From Bacteroidales bacterium (lineage in GTDB: Bacteria; Bacteroidota; Bacteroidia; Bacteroidales; UBA932): a stretch of DNA of 64,000 nucleotides. Shown one piece after another: positions 34,430-43,711 of this stretch (positions are counted from its first letter, which is position 1; every line of letters begins with the position of its first letter). The DNA is taken from NCBI GenBank assembly GCA_016286385.1, contig JAEESO010000010.1:1-64000 (forward strand). Direction: 5' to 3'. A program made the translations under genes and the position numbers. The notes beneath the pieces were generated by a model. That model was not told the DNA's origin. It worked only from the letters and a program-made list of their open reading frames with translations, and did no database searches.

Positions 34430-36190
34430 ATGGAAAATATGATTACCCTAACTATTGATAACAGGGCCGTAAGCGTGCCCAAAGGAACAACCGTTCTTGA
34501 CGCGGCCGCCAGTATCGGCATAAATATTCCCGCCCTCTGTCATATGGACCTGAAGGGCACCTGCGTCAAGAATTCTCCGGCCTCCTGCCGCATATGCGTG
34601 GTTGAGGTTGAGGGAAGGCGCAACCTGGCCCCTTCCTGCGCCACCCAGGTGACGGAAGGAATGGTGGTGAGGACCAATTCAGCACGCGTTGTGCGTGCCC
34701 GCAAGACCGTGGCGGAACTTATCCTCTCCGACCACCCCAACGACTGCCTTACCTGCCCCAAGTGCAATGACTGCGAGCTCCAGAAGCTGGTTACCCGCTT
34801 CAATATCCGCAGGATGACCTACAAGGGAGAGCAGAGCGTGAGGAAGAAGGAAGAGACAGCGGCTATTACCCGCAATATGGACAAGTGCATCCTGTGCCGC
34901 CGCTGCGAGACAGTGTGCAACCAGGTTCAGACGGTTGGTGTGCTTGGCGCAGTTCGCCGTGGCTTTGAAACCACCATCGCCCCCACCTTTGACCGTATGT
35001 TCAAGGACACTGACTGCACATATTGCGGTCAGTGCGTGGCAGTTTGCCCCACCGGCGCCCTCACGGAGCGTGACAATACCGACAGGCTGCTGGACGACCT
35101 CTGCAATCCTGACAAGATTGTGATTGCCCAACCCGCTCCTGCAGTGCGCGTGGCCCTTGGCGAGGAATTCGGCATGGAGCCCGGCACAATTGTTACCGGA
35201 AAGCTTGCAACATCACTGCGCTACCTTGGCTTTGACTATGTGTTTGACACGGACTTTGCCGCAGACCTCACTATCATGGAGGAAGGAGCAGAGATCCTTC
35301 ACAGGCTCAAGGCCTTCCTTGGTGGTGACAAGAGCGTGAAGCTCCCCATCATGACTTCCTGCTGCCCTGCATGGGTGAACTTCTATGAACACAACTATCC
35401 GGATCTTCTGGAGTATCCTTCATCGGCCAAATCCCCGGCCCAGATGTTTGGCGCAATTGCCAAGAATTACTGGGCTCAGAAGATGGGTATCCCGCGTGAG
35501 AAGCTGGTGGTGGTGTCCATCATGCCCTGCCTTGCAAAGAAGTACGAGTGCGAGCGTGAGGAATTCTCCGTTAACGGAAATCCGGATGTGGATTACTCAA
35601 TCTCCACACGTGAACTTGCGCGCCTTATCAAGCGCTCGAATATTGACTTCAAGAGCCTTCCTGACACGGAATTTGATACTCCCATGGGAGAATCCTCAGG
35701 TGCCGGCGCCATCTTTGGAGCAACCGGCGGCGTGATGGAGGCCGCCCTCCGTACCGTGTATGAGGTGTACACCGGAAAGACCCTGCCCCGTCTGGAATTC
35801 CAGGATGTCCGCGGCCTTGACGGCATCAAGGAGGCAACCATTGACCTCAACGGCTTTGCCCTTAAGGTCTGCGTTGCCCATACCCTTGGCAATGCCCGTT
35901 ACCTTATGGATAAGCTCCGCAAGGGTGAGCTCTCTTACCATGTGGTTGAGATCATGGCATGCCCCGGCGGCTGCATTGGCGGCGCAGGACAGCCCTACCA
36001 CCATGGCAACGTGGAGGTCCTGAAGGCCCGTTCACGCGCCATCTACCGCGAGGATGAAGGCAAACCCATCCGCAAGAGCCATGAGAACCCGGATATCCAG
36101 CAGCTCTATAAAGTTTACCTTGGGGAACCCCTGGGAGAGCTTTCAGAGAAACTCCTCCATACCCATTATTTTGACAAAAGCATCAAGTAG
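34430..36190 (+). CDS. hydA: [FeFe]-hydrogenase catalytic subunit
   Basis: Catalytic subunit of 586 residues. The N-terminal [2Fe-2S] domain has Cys37, 45, 53, 56 and 70. The His-ligated [4Fe-4S] site is H102-x3-C-x2-C...C115. Two [4Fe-4S] ferredoxin motifs lie at 153-163 and 196-206. The H-cluster domain has all three signatures: L1 TSCCPAW (309-315), L2 MPCLAKKYE (365-373) and L3 MACPGGCIGG (509-518). The small-subunit C-terminus is fused, as in group A enzymes. With hydB and hydC it should form the trimeric NADH/ferredoxin-linked enzyme that makes or uses H2 in the cytoplasm. Confidence 0.97.
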   Translation: MENMITLTIDNRAVSVPKGTTVLDAAASIGINIPALCHMDLKGTCVKNSPASCRICVVEVEGRRNLAPSCATQVTEGMVVRTNSARVVRARKTVAELILSDHPNDCLTCPKCNDCELQKLVTRFNIRRMTYKGEQSVRKKEETAAITRNMDKCILCRRCETVCNQVQTVGVLGAVRRGFETTIAPTFDRMFKDTDCTYCGQCVAVCPTGALTERDNTDRLLDDLCNPDKIVIAQPAPAVRVALGEEFGMEPGTIVTGKLATSLRYLGFDYVFDTDFAADLTIMEEGAEILHRLKAFLGGDKSVKLPIMTSCCPAWVNFYEHNYPDLLEYPSSAKSPAQMFGAIAKNYWAQKMGIPREKLVVVSIMPCLAKKYECEREEFSVNGNPDVDYSISTRELARLIKRSNIDFKSLPDTEFDTPMGESSGAGAIFGATGGVMEAALRTVYEVYTGKTLPRLEFQDVRGLDGIKEATIDLNGFALKVCVAHTLGNARYLMDKLRKGELSYHVVEIMACPGGCIGGAGQPYHHGNVEVLKARSRAIYREDEGKPIRKSHENPDIQQLYKVYLGEPLGELSEKLLHTHYFDKSIK

Positions 36191-36195
36191 AAGTT

Positions 36196-36666
36196 ATGAA
36201 AGTATCGTGTGAAGCTCTCCGTCAGGTGGAGACCATCTGCCGGAAATTTAATAATGATCCCGGTGAACTCATCAGCATCCTTCACGAGTGCCAGAACACC
36301 CTTGGATACCTCCCCGAGGAAGTCCAGAGGGTGATTGCCCGTGAACTTGGTATCCCCGCTTCAAAGGTGTACGGGGTGGTGACGTTCTATTCTTTCTTCT
36401 CAATGGTGCCAAAGGGAAAATATCCCGTTTCAGTGTGCCTTGGAACTGCCTGCTATGTCCGCGGGTCAGACAAGGTTCTGGAGGAATTCAAGAGAGTGCT
36501 TGGAATTGAGGTAGGAGAGACCACCCCTGACGGCAAGTTCTCCCTGGACTGCCTCCGCTGCGTGGGTGCCTGCGGCCTTGCCCCGGTGGCAACAATTGGC
36601 GAGAAAGTCTACGGAAGGCTCAACCCCTCCGACATAAAGAAGATTGTGGCGGAGTTTGACGCCTAA
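36196..36666 (+). CDS. hydC: [FeFe]-hydrogenase NuoE-like subunit
   Basis: Gamma subunit of 156 residues with a thioredoxin-like [2Fe-2S] domain: C...CYVRG (CLGTACYVRGSD) and CLRCVGACGLAP supply the four cysteines. The helical start (YLPEEVQRVIARELGIPASKVYGVVTFYSFF) is the usual NuoE N-terminus. It starts 5 bp after hydA. The stop overlaps the hydF stop from the other strand by 4 bp, so the structural and maturation operons are tail to tail. Confidence 0.95.
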   Translation: MKVSCEALRQVETICRKFNNDPGELISILHECQNTLGYLPEEVQRVIARELGIPASKVYGVVTFYSFFSMVPKGKYPVSVCLGTACYVRGSDKVLEEFKRVLGIEVGETTPDGKFSLDCLRCVGACGLAPVATIGEKVYGRLNPSDIKKIVAEFDA

Positions 36667-37691
36667 GGCAAGGAAATCCTTCCCAGGATACCCTGCAAGG
36701 CCGCAATGGCTATACCGTAGTTAGTGATTGGCACTCCCTGGCGGAGTGCCTTTTTTATGCGGGACTGCACCAATTGACGTCCGGCAACGCATGCCCCGCA
36801 GTGGATTATGAGGGAATAGCCATCCAGATTCTCAGGGAAGTCATTCCCGGCGGCAATCTGAACCTCTACCCGGGCTCTCTTCCTGAGGAGGGCGGGGATT
36901 TTTTGGCGGCCGATATCCTCGGAGTCCGGGACGTGGGTGCAGGCCTCGGCGATAAGGACGCGGTCTCCGTCTTTGAGGCTTTCAATGGCTCTGGCTCCTT
37001 CCACATAGGTCTTTATGTCTCCTTTGGCGCCGGCAAGGAGGACGGAAAAAGAGGTGAGTGGAGTGCTCTCCGGGATTGCAGCATTAACGGCAGCAAACAC
37101 CTGGGAGTCCGTAATCACAAGGTCCGGAGCGGTGTTGAGGGCTTCAGGGAGGCTCTCCGGCGTGCAGCACACGGGGATGCATCCGCGGTCCAGAAGTTCC
37201 CTAAGGACCTGCACCTGCGGGAGGATTATCCTGCCTTTTGGTGCCTCTGAGTCCTGGGGCATCACAAGAAGCACCTTGTCTCCGGTTTTTACAAGGTTTC
37301 CGGTAAGGAACCTTTCCTCCTCTTTGGGAAGAGCCTCCCTGATGCGTTCCAGAAGGGATTCTATGGATTCTCCAGGTGTGTAGTTGACTACAGGTATATT
37401 GGCATCAATCTTAGGAAATGGCGCCAGCGCTACGGCAATATCGGCCTCATCAAGAGCGGAGAGGGTGCGGCGCATGCGTTCAGGGCCGAGGGTGGTGCTG
37501 TCCTCCAGACCGGGGGTGTCTATTATGATGCATGCGCCGATTCCCGGCAATTCCACGGCTTTTCTTACAGGGTCAGTGGTGGTGCCGGCAACAGGGCTTA
37601 CAATGGAAACCTCCTGCCCGCAAAGAGCATTGACAAGCGTGGATTTTCCGCTGTTTACAGGACCGATGACCGCTATGTGGATGCGTTCCAT
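36663..37691 (-). CDS. hydF: H-cluster maturation GTPase HydF, compact
   Basis: HydF scaffold that carries the diiron precursor to HydA. The GTPase domain has G1 GPVNSGKST, the G2 Thr in AGTTTDPV and G3 DTPGLE. The cluster-binding C-terminus has CTH (EACTHVPDSE) and CGAC (IHCGACVAGR), the three Cys and His expected. At 342 residues it is about 50 shorter than usual. The G4 guanine-specificity motif (NKxD) is missing: the place reads VVNYTPGES. Gene order hydE-hydG-hydF suggests one transcript. Confidence 0.92.
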   Translation of the reverse strand: MERIHIAVIGPVNSGKSTLVNALCGQEVSIVSPVAGTTTDPVRKAVELPGIGACIIIDTPGLEDSTTLGPERMRRTLSALDEADIAVALAPFPKIDANIPVVNYTPGESIESLLERIREALPKEEERFLTGNLVKTGDKVLLVMPQDSEAPKGRIILPQVQVLRELLDRGCIPVCCTPESLPEALNTAPDLVITDSQVFAAVNAAIPESTPLTSFSVLLAGAKGDIKTYVEGARAIESLKDGDRVLIAEACTHVPDSEDIGRQKIPALLRKRARVEVQIAAGNDFPENLDGYSLIIHCGACVAGRQLVQSRIKKALRQGVPITNYGIAIAALQGILGRISLP

Positions 37692-37694
37692 ACC

Positions 37695-39110
37695 TTAGAA
37701 TCTAAAATCCCTTGCGCCTTCCTCAATCTCCTTGAGGTGGCAGACGGTTATCTCACGGGTGCGCTCAAGGGGGATATCGGCCAAAGACTTCTCTATGAGG
37801 GCCTCGCCGGCGGCGCGGGTTTCAGGGGAAGCGTAGTCCATCAGGTACTCCTTAAGCGTCATAAGGGCGTTTGGCGTGCAGCAAAGGCCGATTTTCCCGC
37901 TCTTGCAAAGGCTCATGAAGCGGTCTCCGGTGCGGCCTTCGCGGTAGCAGGCGGTGCAGAAGGAGGGGATGTGGTCATTCTCCAGGAGCCAACGGACGAC
38001 GCTGTCCAGCGGACGGGTATCGGCAATGTCAAACTGGGCGGTTTCGTCGTGGCGCTCAACAGTGGTGTAGCCGCCAACGCTTGTTCTGGAACCGCCGCTT
38101 ATCTGCGAAATGCCGCAGTGGAGGAGCTGCTCCCTCATGCGGGCGCTCTCACGCGTGGAGATTATCATTCCGGTGTAGGGGACCGCAACGCGGAGAACCG
38201 CCACAAGTTTCCGGAAAATGCTGTCCGGAAGCGCGTCCTTGAAATCCTGAACGGAAATATCCTCTGCGGGGCAGATACGGGGAACGCTTATGGTGTGGGG
38301 ACCAACGCCAAAACGTGCTTCAAGGTGCTCTGCGTGCATGAGAAGGCCCACCAGTTCATAGCGGTAGCTGGAAAGGCCGAAGAGAACGCCTATCCCTACG
38401 TCGTCGCAGCCGCCTTCCTGGGCGCGGTCCATAGCCTCCGTGTGCCACTCGTAATTGCTCTTGGGGCCCGTGGGGTGCAGTTTCAGGTACTGCTCCCTGT
38501 TGTAGGTTTCCTGGAAGAGGATATATGTGCCGATTCCTGCAGCCTTGAGTTTACGGTAACTCTCAACGTCCGTTGCGGCAATATTCACGTTCACGCGGCG
38601 GATGGAATTGCCGCCTTCGTTCACTGAATAGATGGTCTTGATGGACTCCAGGATATACTCAAGGGGGTTGTTCACGGGGTCTTCCCCAGCTTCCACGGCA
38701 AGCCTCTTGTGGCCGGTGCGGATGAGCGCCCGGACCTCAGCAGCAATCTCCTCCTGGGAGAGTTTCCGGCGGGGAATGGTCTTGTTCTTATAGTGGTAAG
38801 GGCAGTATACGCAGCCGTTTACGCAGTAGTTTGAAAGGTACAGCGGGGCAAAGAGGACTATGCGGTTGCCGTAAAAGCGCTGCTTGATATTTGCTGCAAG
38901 GGCATAGATCTTCTCTTCCAGGGCGGGGTCATCGCAGTCCATGAGGATTGCAGCCTCACGGTGGGTAAGGCCTTTGAGAAGGGTCGCTTTCTCAAGGATG
39001 GCGGCCACCCTTTCAGGGTTACGGCTTTCCTTTTCAGCCTCCTGGAGGCTTTCCATGATCTCCTCATGGTCTATGAATTCCTTGGCGTATGGAGATGAAG
39101 GATTATACAT
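37695..39110 (-). CDS. hydG: [FeFe]-hydrogenase maturase HydG
   Basis: Radical-SAM tyrosine lyase of 471 residues that supplies CO and cyanide to the H-cluster. The SAM cluster motif is CVNGCVYC (Cx3Cx2C). The C-terminal auxiliary cluster motif is FCTACYREGRTG...GLCC. The start MYNPSSPYAKEFID matches the family N-terminus; an ATG eight codons upstream is possible but lies in hydE. It overlaps the hydE stop by 8 bp and is followed 3 bp later by hydF. Confidence 0.95.
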   Translation of the reverse strand: MYNPSSPYAKEFIDHEEIMESLQEAEKESRNPERVAAILEKATLLKGLTHREAAILMDCDDPALEEKIYALAANIKQRFYGNRIVLFAPLYLSNYCVNGCVYCPYHYKNKTIPRRKLSQEEIAAEVRALIRTGHKRLAVEAGEDPVNNPLEYILESIKTIYSVNEGGNSIRRVNVNIAATDVESYRKLKAAGIGTYILFQETYNREQYLKLHPTGPKSNYEWHTEAMDRAQEGGCDDVGIGVLFGLSSYRYELVGLLMHAEHLEARFGVGPHTISVPRICPAEDISVQDFKDALPDSIFRKLVAVLRVAVPYTGMIISTRESARMREQLLHCGISQISGGSRTSVGGYTTVERHDETAQFDIADTRPLDSVVRWLLENDHIPSFCTACYREGRTGDRFMSLCKSGKIGLCCTPNALMTLKEYLMDYASPETRAAGEALIEKSLADIPLERTREITVCHLKEIEEGARDFRF

Positions 39111-40035
39111 CTGTCTTTCCTTTATAAAGGTCATATTTTTTGCGCTCCTTAAGGGGCGTATAAACGTTCATTATTACATTTGCTCCCGCCTGGATTCCGG
39201 CCTGCTTTCCGCCGGGAAGGAGCGTAGCCAGGGCCGTTGTGGCTGGTATATTGGCATCCGGGAACATAAGCCGCATGATGGCTATGAGCCTGAGGGTTGT
39301 CTCCGCACTTCCGGCCGGGCAGTTCTCAAATGGAGTGCCGTCCTGAGGGATGAATGGGCCGATCCCAATCATGTGCGGGCCTATCTCCTGCATAAGGCGG
39401 AGGTCTTCTATAAGATTCCGTGTGGTTTGCCCGGGGCTTCCCACCATCATCCCCATGCCGGTTTCATAGCCAAGGCGCTTGAGTTCACGGATGCACGCCA
39501 GGCGGGTTTCAAGCCGCATTCCGGCGGGGTGGAGCCTGGCGTAATGTTCTGGATTTGCGGTCTCGTGACGGAGGAGGTACCTGTTTGCGCCAGCTTCCTT
39601 CAGGGCGGCATAGAGTTCAAACGGCAGCTCTCCAAGGGACAGGGTTATGGCGGCCGATGGAAAGCGCTCCCGGATGGTGCGCACAATGGGTACAAGCCCT
39701 TCCGCTGCGGCTGGGTTCTCCCCGCCCTGAAGCACGAAGGTGGGGACTCCGTCCCGCCAGGCGGCTCCACAGCACTGAAGAATCTCTTCCGGGGACAGGG
39801 AGTAGCGGGGGACATCGGCCCTGGAGCGCCTTATACCGCAGTAGAGGCAGTCATTGCGGCACACATTGCTCCATTCGATGAGCGCACGGATGAGCACCTC
39901 CGGCCCCTTTACCTTGAGACACACTTCCCGCGCCGTGTCCTTAAGCTCCTGCGCCAGGGCGGCGCTGGGGCTCTCCAGCAGCTCCTGGAGGGCGCTGTCA
40001 GGGAGATTACGGGTATTTTTCAGTGTCTCAATCAT
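39103..40035 (-). CDS. hydE: [FeFe]-hydrogenase maturase HydE
   Basis: Radical-SAM enzyme needed to build the diiron subsite. The SAM cluster motif reads SNVCRNDCLYCGIR (Cx3Cx2C), followed by VLQGGENP and the GYETGMGMMVGSPGQT block typical of HydE. The ATG at 40035 gives 310 residues; a start ten codons upstream (40065) is also open but would overlap a TAAATTTC element that resembles the -7 box. First gene of the maturation operon, divergent from the M23 peptidase. Confidence 0.95.
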   Translation of the reverse strand: MIETLKNTRNLPDSALQELLESPSAALAQELKDTAREVCLKVKGPEVLIRALIEWSNVCRNDCLYCGIRRSRADVPRYSLSPEEILQCCGAAWRDGVPTFVLQGGENPAAAEGLVPIVRTIRERFPSAAITLSLGELPFELYAALKEAGANRYLLRHETANPEHYARLHPAGMRLETRLACIRELKRLGYETGMGMMVGSPGQTTRNLIEDLRLMQEIGPHMIGIGPFIPQDGTPFENCPAGSAETTLRLIAIMRLMFPDANIPATTALATLLPGGKQAGIQAGANVIMNVYTPLKERKKYDLYKGKTDV

Positions 40036-40095
40036 ATTATCCCGAAATTTACGCAATTTCCTCAACTTGTCAAAGGTTGGAACGGTATTTATTCG

Positions 40096-40103
40096 TATCT
40101 TTG
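40096..40103 (+). promoter_or_regulatory. -7 element for the M23 peptidase
   Basis: TATCTTTG 4 nt before the ATG; nearly leaderless. Confidence 0.6.
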
Positions 40104-40107
40104 AGGT

Positions 40108-41328
40108 ATGAAACTTAGACTTTCCACTATACTTCTTACAATATTTGTAGTATTATCGGCCCTTTCCTGCCTTCCCGGAAGAAACAGGGGAGGGGCGGCT
40201 ACGGAGCCGGAGGTGACCGTCAAAGACACCGTTTATCCCCTTGGCTTCTGCACAGACTCTTTCACCGTTGTTTCCGGTACCATCAAAAGCGGGGACAATT
40301 TCACGGCGTGGCTCACCCGGCTTGGGGCTTCGGCTCAGCAGGCGCATGCCCTTGCGGGAGTCCCGGACAGCATCTTTGACGTCAGGAAACTCCGCGCCGG
40401 CAATGCTTACAGGGCTTATTACAGGGATTCATCGGCCCTGCAGTACGTTGTGTACAGTAACAGTCAGGTGAGGGAGACCATCTTCAGCCTCCGTGACAGC
40501 ATTCCGGTTTGGACGTATGAAAGGCCGGTGGAAGTTGTCACCAAAACGGCCGATGTAACCATCAACTCCTCCCTCTGGAACGACATGATTGCCGCGGGGG
40601 CTACGCCAGACCTGATTGTAAGCATTGCCGATATCTATGCCTGGACGGTGGATTTCTTCGGGCTCCAGAAAGGGGACCGCTTCCGTATCCTTTACAGTGA
40701 GCGGATGTGCGAGGGCGAATCTATCGGCATAGAAAAAGTGAGTTACGCAGAGTTCCACCGCGGCGAAACCTGCCTTCCGGCCGTATATTTTGACCAGGGA
40801 GACGGCGGCAACACGTATTGGAACGAAAAGGGTGAGAGCATGCGGAAAGCCTTCCTGAAGGCTCCTCTCAAGTTCACCCGCATATCTTCCGGCTATTCCC
40901 TCCACAGGCTCCATCCCGTTCATGGAACGGTGAGGGCCCATACGGGGGTGGACTATGCCGCGCCCACGGGGACGCCTGTGAGGAGCATCGGAGACGGAAC
41001 CGTCCTCAGTGCCGGCTGGGGGAAGGGCGGCGCCGGCAATATGGTGAAGATCCGCCACAATTCAGTTTACACAACAGCCTATCTCCACCTCTCAAAAATG
41101 GCCGTAAAAGCAGGCCAGAGAGTATCCCAGGGCCAGGTCATAGGCTATGTGGGCATGACCGGCACCGCCACCGGCCCGCACCTTGACTTCCGCGTGTGGA
41201 GAAACGGCTCTCCCATCAATCCCCTCAAACTGGAATCTCCGCCGTCAGAACCCATTCGTAAGGAAAACCTTCCCGCCCTGGATTCCGTTCTGGTAGCAAT
41301 GAGGGCATCACTTGTAATTGATAAGTAA
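40108..41328 (+). CDS. M23 family peptidoglycan endopeptidase lipoprotein
   Basis: A 406-residue lipoprotein (lipobox LSC, about Cys21). The N-terminal half holds two LysM/OapA-like modules (about 55-200). The C-terminal LytM domain (about 260-375) has the zinc ligands in HTGVDYAAP and in the HLDF of GPHLDFRV, with the intermediate HLS of YLHLSKM, so it looks active. It probably cuts peptide cross-links in the periplasm during growth or division. The next gene starts 6 bp downstream and may be co-transcribed. Confidence 0.92.
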   Translation: MKLRLSTILLTIFVVLSALSCLPGRNRGGAATEPEVTVKDTVYPLGFCTDSFTVVSGTIKSGDNFTAWLTRLGASAQQAHALAGVPDSIFDVRKLRAGNAYRAYYRDSSALQYVVYSNSQVRETIFSLRDSIPVWTYERPVEVVTKTADVTINSSLWNDMIAAGATPDLIVSIADIYAWTVDFFGLQKGDRFRILYSERMCEGESIGIEKVSYAEFHRGETCLPAVYFDQGDGGNTYWNEKGESMRKAFLKAPLKFTRISSGYSLHRLHPVHGTVRAHTGVDYAAPTGTPVRSIGDGTVLSAGWGKGGAGNMVKIRHNSVYTTAYLHLSKMAVKAGQRVSQGQVIGYVGMTGTATGPHLDFRVWRNGSPINPLKLESPPSEPIRKENLPALDSVLVAMRASLVIDK

Positions 41329-41334
41329 CAGCAT

Positions 41335-42627
41335 ATGAAACGTATAAGTCTCATTCTATTGAGCCTGTTGCTCCTGATCTGGAGCGCCGGCGCACAGACA
41401 TCCAGGGAGGAACTTCTCTCCCACATTGAACTCACTGCCGGTAATTATGTCAATTATCCCACGCCTACCGGTCACATCACACCGGCTCCCAAGGGATATG
41501 AGCCCTTCTACATAAGCCACTACGGCCGTCACGGGGCACGTTATATGACCGGGGACAAGCAGTACAAAAGGCTTATGGCACAGTTGGATTCCGCCCACAG
41601 GACGGGACTTCTCACCCCTTATGGTGAGGATGTTCACCGGAGGATCATCCTTGCGGCGGCCGATGCAAAGGGCCGTGCCGGTTCCCTTACCCCGCTTGGG
41701 GCAAGGCAGCACAAGGCCATTGCAAAGAGGATGTTTGACAACTATCCTGAACTGATGACAAAGCCCCTCAAGGTAACTGCAAATTCCTCAAATTCAAGGC
41801 GTGTCATGCACAGTATGGAGTTCTTCTGCGAGGAACTAAAGGAACTGAATCCTTCATTTGACATCTCCATGGCAGCCGATGATGAAGCTCAGTTTTATGT
41901 AAGGGCCAACAGGTCCATAGAGGTGCCGGATAATGACACTGACGATGCCCTCTACAGTAAGCTCAAGAAGTTCAAACGCAGGATGCTTAGTGGCAAACCC
42001 CAGATGAAGGCGATGTTCATTGACCCGGATAGGGCCAAGGAATTCATAGACCCATATCAATTTGCCGATGACCTCTACAACGTTGCTGCCGATATGTATT
42101 GCCTTCCTGAACTTGGGCTAAGTTTCATTGATGTCTTTGGGGATGAGGGAATGATAGATGCTTTCAGGGCCTATAATGCCAGCTGGTGCCTGTGGGAGGG
42201 TCTTATGCCTGGGGCAAGGAAGAGTTATCTCAGGGTTTATCCGCTACTCCAGAATTTCCTTGACAATGCCAGTGAAATGATTTCTTCCGGCGGCTGCGGA
42301 ATCCGACTTCGTTTTGGCCATGACGACGTGGTGCTGCCTTTCAGCTACGTTCTGGGATTTCAGGAATCCACGGGCGCAACAGACGATTTAGAGACTCTAC
42401 ACCAGCATTTTTCAATCTTCCGTCTCATTCCTATGGGAGCCAACATCCAGTGGATATTCTACCGCAAGCCAAAAAGCAAGGACATCCTTGTAAAGTTCCT
42501 GATGAATGAGAACGAAACCTCAATTCCGCTCAAGACAGACTGCTACCCCTACTATCACTGGAAGGACGTAGAAGCCTACTACCGGGGCATCTTGAAGGAA
42601 GCAAACCTTACCTGGCGCACCAAGTAA
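41335..42627 (+). CDS. Histidine-type phosphatase, MINPP/phytase-like
   Basis: A 430-residue secreted phosphatase with a Sec signal (ending AGAQ). The catalytic motif is HYGRHGARY (RHGxR), with the proton-donor motif HD in RFGHDDVVLP, as in multiple inositol polyphosphate phosphatases of Bacteroidota. It probably removes phosphates from phytate or other phosphoesters in the periplasm or outer-membrane vesicles. Second gene after the M23 peptidase. Confidence 0.88.
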   Translation: MKRISLILLSLLLLIWSAGAQTSREELLSHIELTAGNYVNYPTPTGHITPAPKGYEPFYISHYGRHGARYMTGDKQYKRLMAQLDSAHRTGLLTPYGEDVHRRIILAAADAKGRAGSLTPLGARQHKAIAKRMFDNYPELMTKPLKVTANSSNSRRVMHSMEFFCEELKELNPSFDISMAADDEAQFYVRANRSIEVPDNDTDDALYSKLKKFKRRMLSGKPQMKAMFIDPDRAKEFIDPYQFADDLYNVAADMYCLPELGLSFIDVFGDEGMIDAFRAYNASWCLWEGLMPGARKSYLRVYPLLQNFLDNASEMISSGGCGIRLRFGHDDVVLPFSYVLGFQESTGATDDLETLHQHFSIFRLIPMGANIQWIFYRKPKSKDILVKFLMNENETSIPLKTDCYPYYHWKDVEAYYRGILKEANLTWRTK

Positions 42628-42636
42628 AAAGGGGGC

Positions 42637-43710
42637 TTAAATCAGTATCTTAATCCTGAAGCCTCGGGCAGTGGGTTCTTCCACAACCGCCTGGGAAATC
42701 TTTCGGATACCGTCAAGGACGGAAGGATCCTTGATGGGAGAGGCCGATACCCCTTCTATCATGAAATCCAGGGCGGTTTCTCCGGTGAGTTCCGTGAAGG
42801 TTATGCGGAATGTGAGGGGGCAGATGCCGCCAAGGTGCTCAAAGAGCATCTCGCTTATGATGGAGTATGCATTCTCTGCCTTGCCGGAGAGGTTGTACTT
42901 GAGGAAGAACTGATTGAGGCCTGTGCGGATCTGGAGGTAGTCAAAGTCCTCGGAATCTATCTCGTAGACCAGTTTCTGGATGCGGTTCACAAAGGCCTTG
43001 GTGGCGCTGTGAACAGGGTGCTCGAAGATCTGTTCGGGGGTGCCGTCCTCATAGATTATGCCCTCGTTCATAAAGAAGATGCGGGTGCTCACGTCGCGGG
43101 CAAAACGCATCTCGTGGGTCACTATGAGCATAGTCATCCCGTCCTTCGCCAGTTGGCGCATAACGCTGAGGACCTCTCCCACCATCGTGGGATCAAGGGC
43201 CGATGTTGGTTCATCGAAGAGGATAACGTCCGGGTGCATTGCAAGGGCGCGGGCAATGGCCACACGCTGCTTCTGGCCGCCGGAGAGGGAATCCGGGAAA
43301 ACATCGGCCTTCTGGGCCAGGCCCACCTTCCTGAGGAGATCCATAGCCTCCTCACGGGCATTTTCTTCCGACATCTTCAGAAGGCGCACGGGTGCGTAGG
43401 TGATATTTTCCAGCACCGTCATATGGTCAAAGAGGTTGAAGCTCTGGAAGACCATACCCATTTTCTTACGCATCTTGTCCAACCTGTACCCCTTTGCCAT
43501 GATGTTCTCGCCGTCCACCCAGATTTCCCCGGATGTGGGCGGCTCAAGCATATTGATTGCACGGAGAAGCGTACTTTTACCAGTCCCGGAAGGGCCTATG
43601 ATACTTATGACCTCTCCCTTTTGAATATCGCAGTTTACATCCTTCAGAACGGTAATTGAAGAGCCGTCGGGATTCTTGAAGGTCTTGCTTAAATGTTTTA
43701 TGCTTATCAT
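42637..43710 (-). CDS. Amino-acid ABC transporter ATPase with C-terminal extension
   Basis: GlnQ-type ATPase in residues 1-242: Walker [11 protein letters not shown]-loop [13 protein letters not shown], signature [15 protein letters not shown], Walker [13 protein letters not shown], switch His in THEMRFA. The family normally ends here at about 245. This protein has another 115 residues (IRTGLNQFF...[11 protein letters not shown]...[11 protein letters not shown]) that look like an alpha/beta domain recalling histidine-kinase-like ATPase or anti-sigma folds without a clear nucleotide motif. The gene follows its membrane partner with a 1-bp gap. The extension may be a regulatory domain. Confidence 0.9.
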   Translation of the reverse strand: MISIKHLSKTFKNPDGSSITVLKDVNCDIQKGEVISIIGPSGTGKSTLLRAINMLEPPTSGEIWVDGENIMAKGYRLDKMRKKMGMVFQSFNLFDHMTVLENITYAPVRLLKMSEENAREEAMDLLRKVGLAQKADVFPDSLSGGQKQRVAIARALAMHPDVILFDEPTSALDPTMVGEVLSVMRQLAKDGMTMLIVTHEMRFARDVSTRIFFMNEGIIYEDGTPEQIFEHPVHSATKAFVNRIQKLVYEIDSEDFDYLQIRTGLNQFFLKYNLSGKAENAYSIISEMLFEHLGGICPLTFRITFTELTGETALDFMIEGVSASPIKDPSVLDGIRKISQAVVEEPTARGFRIKILI

Positions 43711-43711
43711 A

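Noticed and set aside
32514..36666. Part of respiratory complex I (nuoE/nuoF/nuoG)
   Set aside because: The catalytic subunit has the three H-cluster signatures, the fused ferredoxin modules fit hydrogenase, and hydE, hydG and hydF are adjacent.
36908..36914. GGCCGAT copies as restriction sites under selection
   Set aside because: Restriction sites are usually avoided rather than enriched, so a simple restriction target does not explain the excess; methylation or uptake remains possible.
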